A stretch of DNA of 64,000 bases from Colwellia sp. (GCA_022969175.1 JALJPB010000010.1:55527-119526), one strand, 5' to 3'; counted from the stretch's first letter, positions 42,396-50,750 are shown. Notes: generated from the sequence alone by a model not told the origin. Program-made: numbers and translations.

Positions 42396-43460
42396 TTATT
42401 CAGTAAACTTATCATGTAGCTTATGAGGAAATAACTGAGTATATACCTGCCACAATATATTCAAGTTCCTATGACCTGTAACTTGTGCAACTTCCTCAAT
42501 CGAATATCCTTTCTCAAATAACCTAGATGCACCTTCACGTCTTAAATCATGGTATCTCAAGTCAGTGATACCTAGTTTATTGCGTTCTCGTTGAAACCCT
42601 GCAGTAACCGACTTTGGATTAAAAGGAAAAATCAACTCGTCAGATTGTTCTTGTTTCATCACCAAATCAAATGAACCACCTAATAAAGGGACAATCATAT
42701 GATTACCTTCTTTCTTACGTGGATCTTTTCTGTCTCTAACAATTACAGTTTTATGATCTTTGTTTAAATCATCCCACTTAATACTGCATACTTCACCAAT
42801 TCTCATACAGGTCAAAATTGAAAAGTTAAGGATATCGACAAAAGGTATTTTACTTCCTGGCTTATTTTGTCGTTTCTCTAAAGAGGCAATGAGTTTATTA
42901 AGTTCATCCTCTGTCGGCCTGCGTGTTCGCTTCTGACTTTTACCGACAAGCTTCATTTCTATAAGAACAGGAACAGCATCTTCGAATATTTTCCAATTGG
43001 CAGTGATATCAAAAACAGGCATAGCTAATTTCATCACTGAACGTAAATATGCAATATCATGATAGATAGTTGCAGGTCCAGCTCCCGCAAGTCGCCGCAT
43101 TTTGCAGTGCTCAATTAAATCAGAGCTTTTTAGTTTGTCAGACATAATATTAGCAATTGGGCAATCTCTTAACATTTGCACAACATAACGCTTAGTTCTG
43201 CCTGTATTTCCCCATAAATGGTGATCGTTATAATAGAGGTCTAATAACCCACCTAAAGAAACAACCTTTTCCTTAGCCTTGATTCCATCAAGTTCTAATT
43301 CCTCTAAACGAAGCCTTCCCCATGTACGCGCTAATTCTTTTTTGCTGAATGTTTTAGACTCACGATGTATAATCTTCCCATCTTTTGTAGCACGAATAGT
43401 ACATCGGTAGTTAAAATCACCGTTTGCTTTTTTGCGTTTTTCAATATGAGAATAGGCCAT
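42396..43460 (-). CDS. int: Tyrosine recombinase, dusA-associated integrase
   Basis: A 354-residue phage-type integrase: N-terminal arm-binding region (about 1-60; IEKRKKANGDFNYRC), SAM-like core-binding domain (about 70-170) and catalytic domain (about 185-350) with Arg in TCMRIGEVCSIKW, the HxxR box in YHDLRREGAS, His in TGHRNLN and Tyr in VYTQL. It lies head-to-head with dusA, whose 5' end holds the attachment site, exactly as known for dusA-associated integrases. ATG at MAYSHIEK is chosen; a longer frame would add 38 residues that overlap the dusA leader. Confidence 0.9.
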   Translation of the reverse strand: MAYSHIEKRKKANGDFNYRCTIRATKDGKIIHRESKTFSKKELARTWGRLRLEELELDGIKAKEKVVSLGGLLDLYYNDHHLWGNTGRTKRYVVQMLRDCPIANIMSDKLKSSDLIEHCKMRRLAGAGPATIYHDIAYLRSVMKLAMPVFDITANWKIFEDAVPVLIEMKLVGKSQKRTRRPTEDELNKLIASLEKRQNKPGSKIPFVDILNFSILTCMRIGEVCSIKWDDLNKDHKTVIVRDRKDPRKKEGNHMIVPLLGGSFDLVMKQEQSDELIFPFNPKSVTAGFQRERNKLGITDLRYHDLRREGASRLFEKGYSIEEVAQVTGHRNLNILWQVYTQLFPHKLHDKFTE

Positions 43461-43573
43461 TACTTTCCTTGTTTGATTAAATCGTCCTACTCCTTTTGGG
43501 GGGTATTTGGGGGCATTGCTATCGAAACTCAACGAAAGAATAGGCAACTCAGAGTAATTCAGGTACAGCGTCA

Positions 43574-44596
43574 ATGCAAGTTAAACCAATGTCTACACCA
43601 GTAAATACAGGCTCCTTCGGCAATCACAAGCTGTCCGTTGCACCGATGCTAGATTGGACAGATCGCCACTGCCGCTATTTCTATCGCGTAATGTCAAAAC
43701 ATACGGTGCTATACACAGAAATGGTCACTACTGGCGCTATTTTATTTGGTAAGGGCGATTACCTTGCGTTTAATAACGAAGAGCAGCCTTTAGTTTTACA
43801 ACTTGGTGGTAGCGATGCTAAAGCGATGACTGAGTGTGCCAAAATGGCTGAACAGCGCGGTTATGATGAAATTAATATTAATGTCGGGTGTCCGTCTGAT
43901 CGAGTACAAAACGGTCGTTTTGGTGCTTGTTTGATGGCTGAACCGCAACTTGTTGCAAATTGTATAAGTCAAATGCAAGCTGCTGTTGATATTCCTATTA
44001 CAGTAAAGTCTCGTATTGGTATTGATGATCTTGATAGCTATGAATTTTTGCACTCTTTTATTGAACAAGTTGCAAGTGCGGGTTGTCAGCATTTTATTAT
44101 TCATGCACGCAAAGCTTGGCTTAGTGGTTTAAGCCCTAAACAAAATCGCGAAGTACCACCACTTGATTACGCTCGGGTCTATCAAATAAAACAAGATTTT
44201 CCGACATTAGAAATTTCCATAAATGGGGGGATTAAATCTTATGCTGAGGCCAATGAGCACTTATGTCATCTTGATGGTGTGATGATCGGCCGAGAAGTTT
44301 ATCAAAATCCTTATATGCTCACTGAAGCGGATCAAGCTATTTGGCAAGCCGAAACTACAGTAATGTCTCGAACTGAGGTAATTGAAGCGATGACCGATTA
44401 TATTGATCAATATGTCGCGACTGGTGGCAGACCTTGGCATGTAATTCGTCATATGTTGGGTTTGTGTAATGGTTTAGCAGGGGCCCGTCAGTTTAGGCGG
44501 TATTTAAGTGAGAATGCCGGACGAGAAGGTGCAGATAGTAAAGTATTGCTTGATGCATTTAATAAGGTAAAAAAACTCAATGATTTTGTTATTTAG
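43574..44596 (+). CDS. dusA: tRNA-dihydrouridine(20/20a) synthase
   Basis: A 340-residue FMN enzyme reducing uridine to dihydrouridine at positions 20/20a of tRNAs. Typical features: SVAPMLDWTDRHCRYFYR at the start, LQLGGSDAKAM, the catalytic-Cys region INVGCPSDRVQNGRFGACLM, HARKAWLSGLSPKQNRE and MIGREVYQNPY. The first codons lie in DNA supplied by the integrated element, and the attachment repeat is inside the gene, so the N-terminus (MQVKPMSTPVNT) is element-derived. A second ATG 15 bases on is also possible. Confidence 0.93.
   Translation: MQVKPMSTPVNTGSFGNHKLSVAPMLDWTDRHCRYFYRVMSKHTVLYTEMVTTGAILFGKGDYLAFNNEEQPLVLQLGGSDAKAMTECAKMAEQRGYDEININVGCPSDRVQNGRFGACLMAEPQLVANCISQMQAAVDIPITVKSRIGIDDLDSYEFLHSFIEQVASAGCQHFIIHARKAWLSGLSPKQNREVPPLDYARVYQIKQDFPTLEISINGGIKSYAEANEHLCHLDGVMIGREVYQNPYMLTEADQAIWQAETTVMSRTEVIEAMTDYIDQYVATGGRPWHVIRHMLGLCNGLAGARQFRRYLSENAGREGADSKVLLDAFNKVKKLNDFVI
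43608..43659 (+). repeat. attR of the young dusA element
   Basis: Right copy of the 52-bp attachment repeat, within codons 12-29 of dusA. It keeps the reading frame, so the enzyme is rebuilt on integration. Confidence 0.9.
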
Positions 44597-44665
44597 CTTT
44601 GCCGTTAAGTTTTAGTATTTAGCCCTACCCTCTAGTTTAAAGAATAAATCACCTTCTAAAAATCC

Positions 44666-44694
44666 CGATTTGGGGAATTGTTGTCCCTAAATCG
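44666..44694 (+). terminator. Probable terminator of dusA
   Basis: CGATTTGGGG / CCCTAAATCG imperfect stem about 70 bp after the dusA stop, with a T-rich stretch (CTCTTTTAT) shortly after. Confidence 0.55.
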
Positions 44695-44766
44695 AGAAAC
44701 TCTTTTATCAGTCAAAATGTCTATTTTTACAAAAAGTAACGTTTTAGTTACATATTTCACTAATAA

Positions 44767-44782
44767 GTGGTTATTTTAACCA
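44767..44782 (+). promoter_or_regulatory. Candidate activator site (GTGGTTATTTTAACCA)
   Basis: 13 of 16 bases match the element GTGGTTAAATTCACCA upstream of the pspA group. It lies about 95 bp before the sigma-54-like promoter of the small exported protein gene. Confidence 0.45.
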
Positions 44783-44877
44783 AAGCGCCAGTTTGTCATT
44801 TTAAGTATTTCAAAACGCTTTAAAGTGTAAAAATTAAATTTCCTTGTTTTTCAATGACTTGTTAAAAAGTTGATACA

Positions 44878-44893
44878 TTGGCACAACCTTTGT
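44878..44893 (+). promoter_or_regulatory. Sigma-54-like promoter 1
   Basis: TTGGCACAACCTTTGT: GGCAC and TTG elements at the right spacing (-24/-12), one mismatch in the final base. It drives the small exported protein gene that starts about 55 bp downstream. Confidence 0.7.
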
Positions 44894-44946
44894 AGTACTT
44901 ATTGCAACTTAACTAGTGTCATTGCTAGAAATACAAAAGGAAAACG

Positions 44947-45249
44947 ATGATGAATAGCTTTATAAAACGCATGAGTATAACCCTAAGTGCAGTCGTATTA
45001 TCAATAACTTTACTACTCAGCGTATCTTCAGTACAAGCTGAAGAGAAAGTAGATATTAAAACATTAACCGCTTTTATGGTTGAGCAAAATACTCAGCAAG
45101 TTAATCAGCAATTATCACAACAGTTAAATAACGATATTCAATTTTCCGTAATGATGAAGTTACCAACAGTTGTAAATAAAGAAAATAATTCTGAAGTGTT
45201 AATAGCAAGAACGGTTGTAAAAAATAATAGTCAAATAAACGGCGAATAA
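44947..45249 (+). CDS. Small exported protein, paralogue of the psp-linked one
   Basis: A 100-residue protein with a signal peptide (cleavage near VQA, about residue 31) and a Gln/Asn-rich helical part (MVEQNTQQVNQQLSQQLNND). It resembles the exported protein encoded just before pspA: both have a similar signal, about 20 helical residues with Q-rich text, an aspartate/glutamate-plus-I-x-FSV motif, and a sigma-54-like promoter. AAGGA before the ATG; a second ATG follows one codon later. It is probably part of an envelope-stress response; this is inference. Confidence 0.6.
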   Translation: MMNSFIKRMSITLSAVVLSITLLLSVSSVQAEEKVDIKTLTAFMVEQNTQQVNQQLSQQLNNDIQFSVMMKLPTVVNKENNSEVLIARTVVKNNSQINGE

Positions 45250-45261
45250 GGAAAATTCATA

Positions 45262-45378
45262 ATGTTAAATTTAAGCATGTTATTCACTTTAATGATGTTA
45301 CCAGGGTTAGGTGTATTAGCGACATCGTTAATAGTGAGCTTTTTTGAAAGTAAAAAATCGGCGTCAATATCTAGATAA
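45262..45378 (+). CDS. 38-residue single-helix membrane peptide
   Basis: ATG with AAGGA at nine bases; a hydrophobic helix (about residues 4-27) and a basic tail SKKSASISR. It follows the small exported protein gene after 12 bp in the same direction. Its form recalls small stress-induced membrane peptides; it is too short for family assignment. Confidence 0.5.
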   Translation: MLNLSMLFTLMMLPGLGVLATSLIVSFFESKKSASISR

Positions 45379-45486
45379 TTGTTTGGTTAACCAGAAAGTT
45401 TGTCAAATTAATTGAACAATTTCTACTGTACAATTCGATATTAATTAGCTAGCGTTTAATTATCGCTAATTTATTGTTTTTTGATT

Positions 45487-46365
45487 ATGTCGTCATACTA
45501 TACGGATCTGATTTCACCGACTCAACTCTCTTCGATGTTGTCTGACAAAGAAGCTAAACAACACCTTGTTATACTTGATGCCAGTATTCCTCCCGTGGGA
45601 ACAAAGGCTCAACCAAATCAGCAATGGCCAAACTTTGCGGTACAAGATGCGCAACGTTTTGACTTAGAAAATAACTTTTCAGATTTATCTAATCCACTTC
45701 CCCATATCATACCTTCCAAAGAGCAGTTTGAAGAACAAGCTCAATTGCTTGGCATAAATACTGATTCCCAAGTAGTGGTCTATGATGACCAAGGCATATT
45801 TTCTAGTGCAAGAGCTTGGTGGATGTTTAAGGCGATGGGCCATAAAAATGTCGCCGTACTCGATGGTGGTTTGCCTTTATGGCTATCATTAAAATTACCC
45901 TGTTATGTAGCGACTCAAAATCAACGGCATAGCTTTAAGCAATTAATGGGAAACTTTAAAGCAACTTATAATGAAGCCGCATTTTGTGACAGATATAAAG
46001 TATTGAACAACTTACAACAAAGCCATATTAAAATTGTCGATGCCCGCTCTGAAAGTCGGTTTTTAGGAAGCACACCAGAGCCTAGGCCAGGTATTCGCTC
46101 TGGGCATATGCCGGGGGCGATAAATTTACATTATGCTCAATTACTTTCAAACGGTTGTTTTTTGCCCGTTGAGCAGCTCAAAGCGTTCTTTTTCAACATA
46201 GTAAAACAAGACAATGCGATGATCATGACATGTGGCTCTGGAGTAACCGCTTGTATTTTATTGTTAGGAGCCCACCTATGCGGCTTAGATGAAACTAGTG
46301 TTTACGATGGCTCTTGGAGTGAGTGGGGCGCAATGCTTGAATTACCAGTAATTACCGCTAAGTAA
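45487..46365 (+). CDS. 3-mercaptopyruvate-type sulfurtransferase
   Basis: A 292-residue protein of two rhodanese domains. The C-terminal domain has the catalytic Cys in CGSGVTA, typical of 3-mercaptopyruvate sulfurtransferase rather than the CRKGVT of thiosulfate enzymes; the N-terminal domain (YDDQGIFSSARAWWMF) is inactive as usual. It moves sulfane sulfur from mercaptopyruvate to thiol acceptors. ATG at MSSYYTD is preferred over a TTG two codons upstream. It is convergent with the next gene. Confidence 0.85.
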   Translation: MSSYYTDLISPTQLSSMLSDKEAKQHLVILDASIPPVGTKAQPNQQWPNFAVQDAQRFDLENNFSDLSNPLPHIIPSKEQFEEQAQLLGINTDSQVVVYDDQGIFSSARAWWMFKAMGHKNVAVLDGGLPLWLSLKLPCYVATQNQRHSFKQLMGNFKATYNEAAFCDRYKVLNNLQQSHIKIVDARSESRFLGSTPEPRPGIRSGHMPGAINLHYAQLLSNGCFLPVEQLKAFFFNIVKQDNAMIMTCGSGVTACILLLGAHLCGLDETSVYDGSWSEWGAMLELPVITAK

Positions 46366-46405
46366 TCATATTGAATAGCTAATATTTTTCTACAAATTAA
46401 AGTGA

Positions 46406-47245
46406 TCAATAGAATGCATGGCGAAAATAAGACTCCATCATAACTTTATCAATAGGGTCGATATAATTTAGGTGGATCTCCAATAAACTATCTAAACTTG
46501 TTTGGGCACTCAAGTGGTTATTAACATTATCAATAAACGTTTTTGACACCTCATTTTTTGTACACATTAAATGCCCTAAGATATAAGCAGGAACAGAGGA
46601 GATGGCATAGGATCTTGCCGTTATTTTAACATCTGAGCCAAACACTTGATGAGGATATAATAGGGCGAATTCAGCTCTGCCTTTAGAAAACATTGCGATA
46701 ACCCCTTTATCATGTTCGCTGCTATGGCGTGTCAATATATTCGCTTCAGCGAGTTTTGCTATTTGAGCATCTAATATATCTCCATAAGATATTTGCCCTG
46801 AGATAATAACTTTAGCTGTTGGCCTTTTGATGAAGATATCGGATAAACGTACACTGTTATTTATTGATTCTTCAGAAGCTAAAGCTGGATAGGAAGTATG
46901 TTGATACAGCCTTCTGCTAAGAAACAAATTTACTGGCTGACTAAACAAGTATTTTTCGATTCTATTTTTTGTTTTTACTTTATTTACTACACATATATTT
47001 TTACTGATAGCCATTAATTTCAACGAGCGCTTGGTTGTCATATATTCAAATTGAAAGTTTGCTGACGGGATATTAAGTGCGAGTAAATTTGTTGCTACAC
47101 TGAGATTGTTGTCTATGTTTTTGCTTTTCAGAGCATATAAATCAGCTAAATTATCGGTATGAATAGTAATTGTCTGAGCATAGCTTTGCGCTATAGATGC
47201 AAGATAGAAACACATTGAAATAGATAAACACAGTAAATGCTTCAT
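46406..47245 (-). CDS. Periplasmic substrate-binding-like protein
   Basis: A 279-residue protein with a signal peptide (cleavage near SYA, about residue 23) and the general fold of family-3 solute-binding proteins: FEYMTTKRSLKLMA, CVVNKVKTKNRIEKYLFSQPV and GVIAMFSKGRAEFALLYP. No transport genes are adjacent, so it may be a stand-alone sensor or a relic of an amino-acid uptake system. The ligand is unknown. Confidence 0.6.
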   Translation of the reverse strand: MKHLLCLSISMCFYLASIAQSYAQTITIHTDNLADLYALKSKNIDNNLSVATNLLALNIPSANFQFEYMTTKRSLKLMAISKNICVVNKVKTKNRIEKYLFSQPVNLFLSRRLYQHTSYPALASEESINNSVRLSDIFIKRPTAKVIISGQISYGDILDAQIAKLAEANILTRHSSEHDKGVIAMFSKGRAEFALLYPHQVFGSDVKITARSYAISSVPAYILGHLMCTKNEVSKTFIDNVNNHLSAQTSLDSLLEIHLNYIDPIDKVMMESYFRHAFY

Positions 47246-47435
47246 GGCTTAATCACTTCTAAATATATTCAGCGTAATTCAGTATAGCAAATTGAAACTG
47301 GTCAATATGAGCGGCAAGTAGAATACAGACAATCAAAATATCTAAAGTAAAATTATGCTGAACATTATTAGCATATTAATAATTCAACAGCTCTAAAACC
47401 TCAAATAGCAGATAAAATTATCAATTTATTTCTTT

Positions 47436-47473
47436 GGTTAAATTTACTATTTCAGTGGTTAAATTCACCATTT
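47436..47473 (+). promoter_or_regulatory. Tandem activator-site candidates, 21-bp period
   Basis: GGTTAAATTTACTATTT and GGTTAAATTCACCATTT, 15 of 17 bases alike, start 21 bp apart (two helical turns). They lie about 95-130 bp before a sigma-54-like promoter, the usual distance for PspF-type enhancer sites. Confidence 0.6.
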
Positions 47474-47564
47474 TATCGTGTGACATATTATGTCTTTATT
47501 TTTCCTTTTATAACGTATAACTAAAATAACGTTAAATTTCAATTTGTTACATTTAAGTTACATC

Positions 47565-47580
47565 TTGGCACAAGGCTTGT
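47565..47580 (+). promoter_or_regulatory. Sigma-54-like promoter 2 (psp group)
   Basis: TTGGCACAAGGCTTGT: -24 GGCAC and -12 TTG at correct spacing; same form as promoter 1. It precedes the exported protein and pspA genes by about 100 bp. The approximately 435-bp stretch upstream of the gene also holds GTGACATATTATGTC, a near-palindrome at 47484-47498. Confidence 0.75.
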
Positions 47581-47680
47581 AATAACTAGGATATAGAAAT
47601 GAAGAATTTCATCATTTTTCATTTAATACATTACGAGCTGACTATTTAACAGCAAAGCGAAAACAAATACGGGAATTATT

Positions 47681-48019
47681 ATGAGAATGCAAAGTATTAA
47701 ATTAACCAGTAAAAAATTTATCAGTAGTTTGTTGGTTATTGGTGGTGTCATCTTCAGTATGAACGCAAGCGCTGCACAACCGTCAATTGAAAGTGCTGTT
47801 ACTGAATATGTTGTAAACCAATCACAACAATTAGTTCAAGCAATGGCTATTGAGCTAAAGCAAACCATCGCTGATGAAATTAATAGTTTTTCAGTCGCTG
47901 AATCATTACTTTGGGGAAGTGAAGAGTTAACTCAAGTTGCCAATGAGCCAAGTAATAAACAAGAAAGCAAAATTAAAAATACAGAAACTAAAATATCAAC
48001 TAAAAAATCAGCAGAGTAG
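47681..48019 (+). CDS. Small exported protein leading the psp group
   Basis: A 112-residue protein with a signal peptide (cleavage near ASA, about residue 31), a helical Q-rich part (VVNQSQQLVQAMAIELKQTI) and a Lys/Glu/Ser-rich flexible tail. It resembles the protein encoded at 44947-45249. Its start is 11 bp before pspA on the other side of its stop, so it is the first gene of the operon. Psp systems of E. coli lack such a gene. Probably a periplasmic sensor or effector of membrane stress (inference). Confidence 0.65.
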   Translation: MRMQSIKLTSKKFISSLLVIGGVIFSMNASAAQPSIESAVTEYVVNQSQQLVQAMAIELKQTIADEINSFSVAESLLWGSEELTQVANEPSNKQESKIKNTETKISTKKSAE

Positions 48020-48030
48020 GAGTATACAAC

Positions 48031-48693
48031 ATGGGTTTATTTTCACGTTTTACCGATATCGTTAATGCAAATATCAATAGTATGTTAGACAAAGCAGAGC
48101 ACCCAGAAAAAATGATTCGTTTAATCATTCAAGAAATGGAAGAAACGTTAGTTGAAGTCAGATCAACAGCAGCAAAAAATATTGCTGAAAAGAAATCCTT
48201 AGTGCGAGAAATTAGAAACCTAGAAGCAAGTATTGAAAATTGGCACAACAAGGCTGAATTAGCAATCTCTAAAGGTCGTGAAGACCTAGCAAAGTCAGCA
48301 TTAACGGAGAAACATAAGGCTAAAGAACAAGTAGATTATGTGCGAGAACAGTTAACGCAGCTTGATGAATATTTAAATGGTGTTCAAGAAGATGCTCAAC
48401 GTTTACAAGAAAAATTATCAGAAGCTAAACGTCGTCAAGAGACACTTATTCTTCGCCAGCAATCTGCTCAAGTGCGTTTAAAAGTGCGTGAGAAAGCTGC
48501 TGTTCACAATATCGAAGATGCTATTGGTAAGTTTGAGCGTTATCAGCAAAAAATCGATAAAGTGGAAGCGCAGATTGAGGCCTATGATATGACGCAAAAC
48601 TCAGATTTAGACAGCCAATTTAGGGCGCTAGAAACCAATGAGAATATTGAACAAGAGCTTGAACTATTAAAGAAAAAAGTAGTAAACGCTTAA
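48031..48693 (+). CDS. pspA: Phage shock protein A (PspA/IM30 family)
   Basis: A 220-residue coiled-coil protein: amphipathic N-terminal helix (MGLFSRFTDIVNANINSMLD), then charged heptad helices across the length, typical of PspA/Vipp1. It binds stressed inner membranes, keeps the proton gradient and in enterobacteria inhibits the activator PspF. RBS AGGAG at seven bases. The cognate activator is not encoded in the window. Confidence 0.93.
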   Translation: MGLFSRFTDIVNANINSMLDKAEHPEKMIRLIIQEMEETLVEVRSTAAKNIAEKKSLVREIRNLEASIENWHNKAELAISKGREDLAKSALTEKHKAKEQVDYVREQLTQLDEYLNGVQEDAQRLQEKLSEAKRRQETLILRQQSAQVRLKVREKAAVHNIEDAIGKFERYQQKIDKVEAQIEAYDMTQNSDLDSQFRALETNENIEQELELLKKKVVNA

Positions 48694-48713
48694 GTTTGAG
48701 CATTGATGTATAA

Positions 48714-48741
48714 ATGCTGTAGTGCTGCATGCCTACAGCAT
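48714..48741. repeat. 9-bp perfect hairpin between pspA and pspC
   Basis: ATGCTGTAG / CTACAGCAT with a 10-base loop. No T tract follows, so it may stabilise or process the mRNA rather than terminate it. Confidence 0.45.
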
Positions 48742-48804
48742 GAATATTGGTGAGTTAGGTTGCAAGTTAGATAACAGATTAAACAACATAGTTAGGAGTT
48801 GGTC

Positions 48805-49017
48805 ATGAGATATGAACGCAGCTATTCAGTAGAAAAAACGTTAGCAAAAGATAACCGTTATAAAAAATTATCAGGTGTATGTGCCGGTATTGCAAAATAT
48901 TATGGTTTACCCCGTTTAGGTGTTCGTATTGCGACCATTATTGCATTGATTACTTTTCCAGTAGCCGTTGGAGTTGCTTATATCGTCGCTGCGGTATTAA
49001 TGCCAAGTAGCAAGTAG
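48805..49017 (+). CDS. pspC: Phage shock protein C domain protein
   Basis: A 70-residue protein with the PspC domain: DNRYKKLSGVCAGIAKYYG followed by a helix (IALITFPVAVGVAYIVAAVLM). PspC is an inner-membrane partner in the stress response. It is shorter than E. coli PspC (about 119 residues) and lacks the C-terminal part. ATG with TAGGAG; an upstream TTG is not used. A gap of about 110 bp with a hairpin separates it from pspA. Confidence 0.88.
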   Translation: MRYERSYSVEKTLAKDNRYKKLSGVCAGIAKYYGLPRLGVRIATIIALITFPVAVGVAYIVAAVLMPSSK

Positions 49018-49065
49018 CAAGTAGCAATCACATCGTTTGATAAACACGGACGTTTTGGAGGAAGT

Positions 49066-49407
49066 ATGTCATTTTTTAAGTCTCTAGTTTTAGCCATCTT
49101 TGCAACATTATTTTTAACTTATGTTTTAGGTATTAGTCTTATTGAAATGCTCAATATAGATGTTTATGTTGATGATGAACTAATGGAACCATTAAAAGCA
49201 ATAGGAGTGTCAGCCTTGGTAACTGTATTTTTAGTTTTAGCTGCGTTAGCTATCGTTTTGAGTGTCTTTGGCTCGATGATATTTATAACATTATTGATTT
49301 TTGGCGGTATTGCTATGGTAATGGTGGGGATATTTTGGCCAATTCTTCTTATTGCTGCAGTGATTTGGTTATTAACGAGTAACAGCAATAAAAATTGCCA
49401 TGCTTAA
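49066..49407 (+). CDS. Small membrane protein of the psp group
   Basis: A 113-residue protein with hydrophobic helices near residues 5-27, 45-70 and 74-105. GGAGG at a good distance before the ATG. It ends the group on this strand and probably belongs to the same stress operon; I cannot name the family. Confidence 0.65.
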   Translation: MSFFKSLVLAIFATLFLTYVLGISLIEMLNIDVYVDDELMEPLKAIGVSALVTVFLVLAALAIVLSVFGSMIFITLLIFGGIAMVMVGIFWPILLIAAVIWLLTSNSNKNCHA

Positions 49408-49463
49408 GATTATCTACTAGTAACTCGGAGGGAGATGCCCCTCCATAATTGGTATATCGGCTG

Positions 49464-50201
49464 TTATTTAAAAAATTGAGATAATATTGTTTTGCATTCA
49501 TCACTATTGACTAGCCGAGAAAAATCATTTACTTCATTAACGATGACCTGCTGTAAAATTGCCTTATCGGCTTGGCGTAGTAATTTTTTACTAGTAAGTA
49601 CCGCATCATGAGGCAAACGAGCGATGGTTAATGCTGTTTTTTCAGCTAGTGCTAATAATTCATCACTTGCACAAACTTGGTTAACAATACCATATTGGCT
49701 GGCTTGTTTTGCGTTGAAAGATTGACCAAGTACCATTAACTCAAAGGCTTTTCGATGGCCCACTAATTGAGTTATTAGTAAACTGGAGCCTGCTTCTGGA
49801 CAAAGGCCTAGTTGAGTAAAGGGTAATTTAAACTTACTATTATCAGCAGCGATAACCATGTCACAATGTAAGAGTAGAGTTGTACCAATACCAACAGCAG
49901 GGCCTGCAACAGCGGCTACTAAAGGCTTGTTAAAGTGAACTAAAGTATTAATTAAGGTAACGGCTATCAACTCATCGTCAGTTGAACTTTCAATGAAGTC
50001 TTGTAAATCGTTGCCGGCACAGAAGCAGCTTTCATCACCTTGAATTAATACGCAATGAATGCTGTCGGTTTCATTGGCATAATTTAAGTGCTGACATAAT
50101 TGACGATACATTGAATTGTTTAATGCATTTTTCTTGGAAAAGCGATTCAAAGTGATAGTAAAAACACCTTGATTTTCTTTAGTAATAATTAAGTTATCCA
50201 T
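49464..50201 (-). CDS. Enoyl-CoA hydratase/isomerase family protein
   Basis: A 245-residue crotonase-fold enzyme: GNDLQDF (oxyanion-loop region), AVAGPAVGIGTTLLLHCD (second oxyanion hole), LPFTQLGLCPEAGSS (active-site Glu region, here ...CPEAG) and KKLLRQADK near the end. The reaction is likely hydration or isomerisation of an acyl-CoA. It stands alone and is divergent from the copper chaperone. Confidence 0.85.
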   Translation of the reverse strand: MDNLIITKENQGVFTITLNRFSKKNALNNSMYRQLCQHLNYANETDSIHCVLIQGDESCFCAGNDLQDFIESSTDDELIAVTLINTLVHFNKPLVAAVAGPAVGIGTTLLLHCDMVIAADNSKFKLPFTQLGLCPEAGSSLLITQLVGHRKAFELMVLGQSFNAKQASQYGIVNQVCASDELLALAEKTALTIARLPHDAVLTSKKLLRQADKAILQQVIVNEVNDFSRLVNSDECKTILSQFFK

Positions 50202-50270
50202 TTTGTTCTAGCTTAGTTACAATAGCGATAACTCACCATAGTGCTTCTAAAAAAGGATGTATAGTAAGAG

Positions 50271-50741
50271 ATGAAAAAAATTAATAAAACCACATCTATG
50301 CTAAGTAAAATAATTACTAGCTGTGTGTTGATATCGGTCATGTTTACAATTCAGGCTCAAAACTTAACAGCAACGGAAGGTTATATTCGAGAGTCTATTC
50401 CGGGTACAACAGTTTCATCTGCCTATATGACTTTAACAAATACTAGTGAAAAATCAGTGACATTAGTGGGGGCGAGCAGCAAAATTTCTGCTAGAATTGA
50501 GATTCATGAACATAGTATGTCAAATGGCATGATGAGCATGCGACAAGTAGAGTCTATCGTTATTGGTAGTAAGGAAACGGCGATATTACAACCATCGGGT
50601 TTGCACTTGATGATTTTCGATATTAAAGAGCCTTTGAAACACGGTGATTTAATCACTCTCACTTTGCACTTTTCTTCGCAGCCAAATGTAGAAATACAAT
50701 TACCTGTGCAAAGTATTAAACGAAAACAACATCATCATTAG
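50271..50741 (+). CDS. PCu(A)C copper chaperone
   Basis: A 156-residue periplasmic Cu(I) chaperone with a signal peptide (cleavage near IQA). The copper motif is visible: HEHSMSNGMM and MRQVE, then the HLMIFDI Met/His pair (H-x-M-x ... GLHLM). It would deliver copper to cytochrome oxidase or other cuproproteins. It is followed 9 bp later by a DUF2333 gene in the same direction; a His-rich end (KRKQHHH) is present. Confidence 0.9.
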   Translation: MKKINKTTSMLSKIITSCVLISVMFTIQAQNLTATEGYIRESIPGTTVSSAYMTLTNTSEKSVTLVGASSKISARIEIHEHSMSNGMMSMRQVESIVIGSKETAILQPSGLHLMIFDIKEPLKHGDLITLTLHFSSQPNVEIQLPVQSIKRKQHHH

Positions 50742-50750
50742 GAGTTTAAG

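Larger units (their letters stand above)
29989..43659. mobile_element. Integrative element at dusA carrying an inovirus and integron cassettes
   Basis: About 13.6 kb between 52-bp direct repeats, with a tyrosine recombinase of the dusA-associated type at the right end, reading away from dusA. Contents from left: element-end hairpin and leader, a cassette with a membrane protein and a DUF4062 protein ending in attC, an exported basic protein, an inovirus gene set, a second leader copy, a lipase-like cassette, a tmRNA-end-like relic and the integrase. Insertion restores dusA, so the host keeps tRNA modification. Confidence 0.85.

Noticed and set aside
42179..42415. Minus-strand ORF of 78 codons
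   Set aside because: It crosses the integrase terminator and the tmRNA-like relic and overlaps the integrase end.
44947..45378. pspB/pspD orthologues
   Set aside because: The small proteins do not show the PspB sequence pattern; similarity is in gene setting only.
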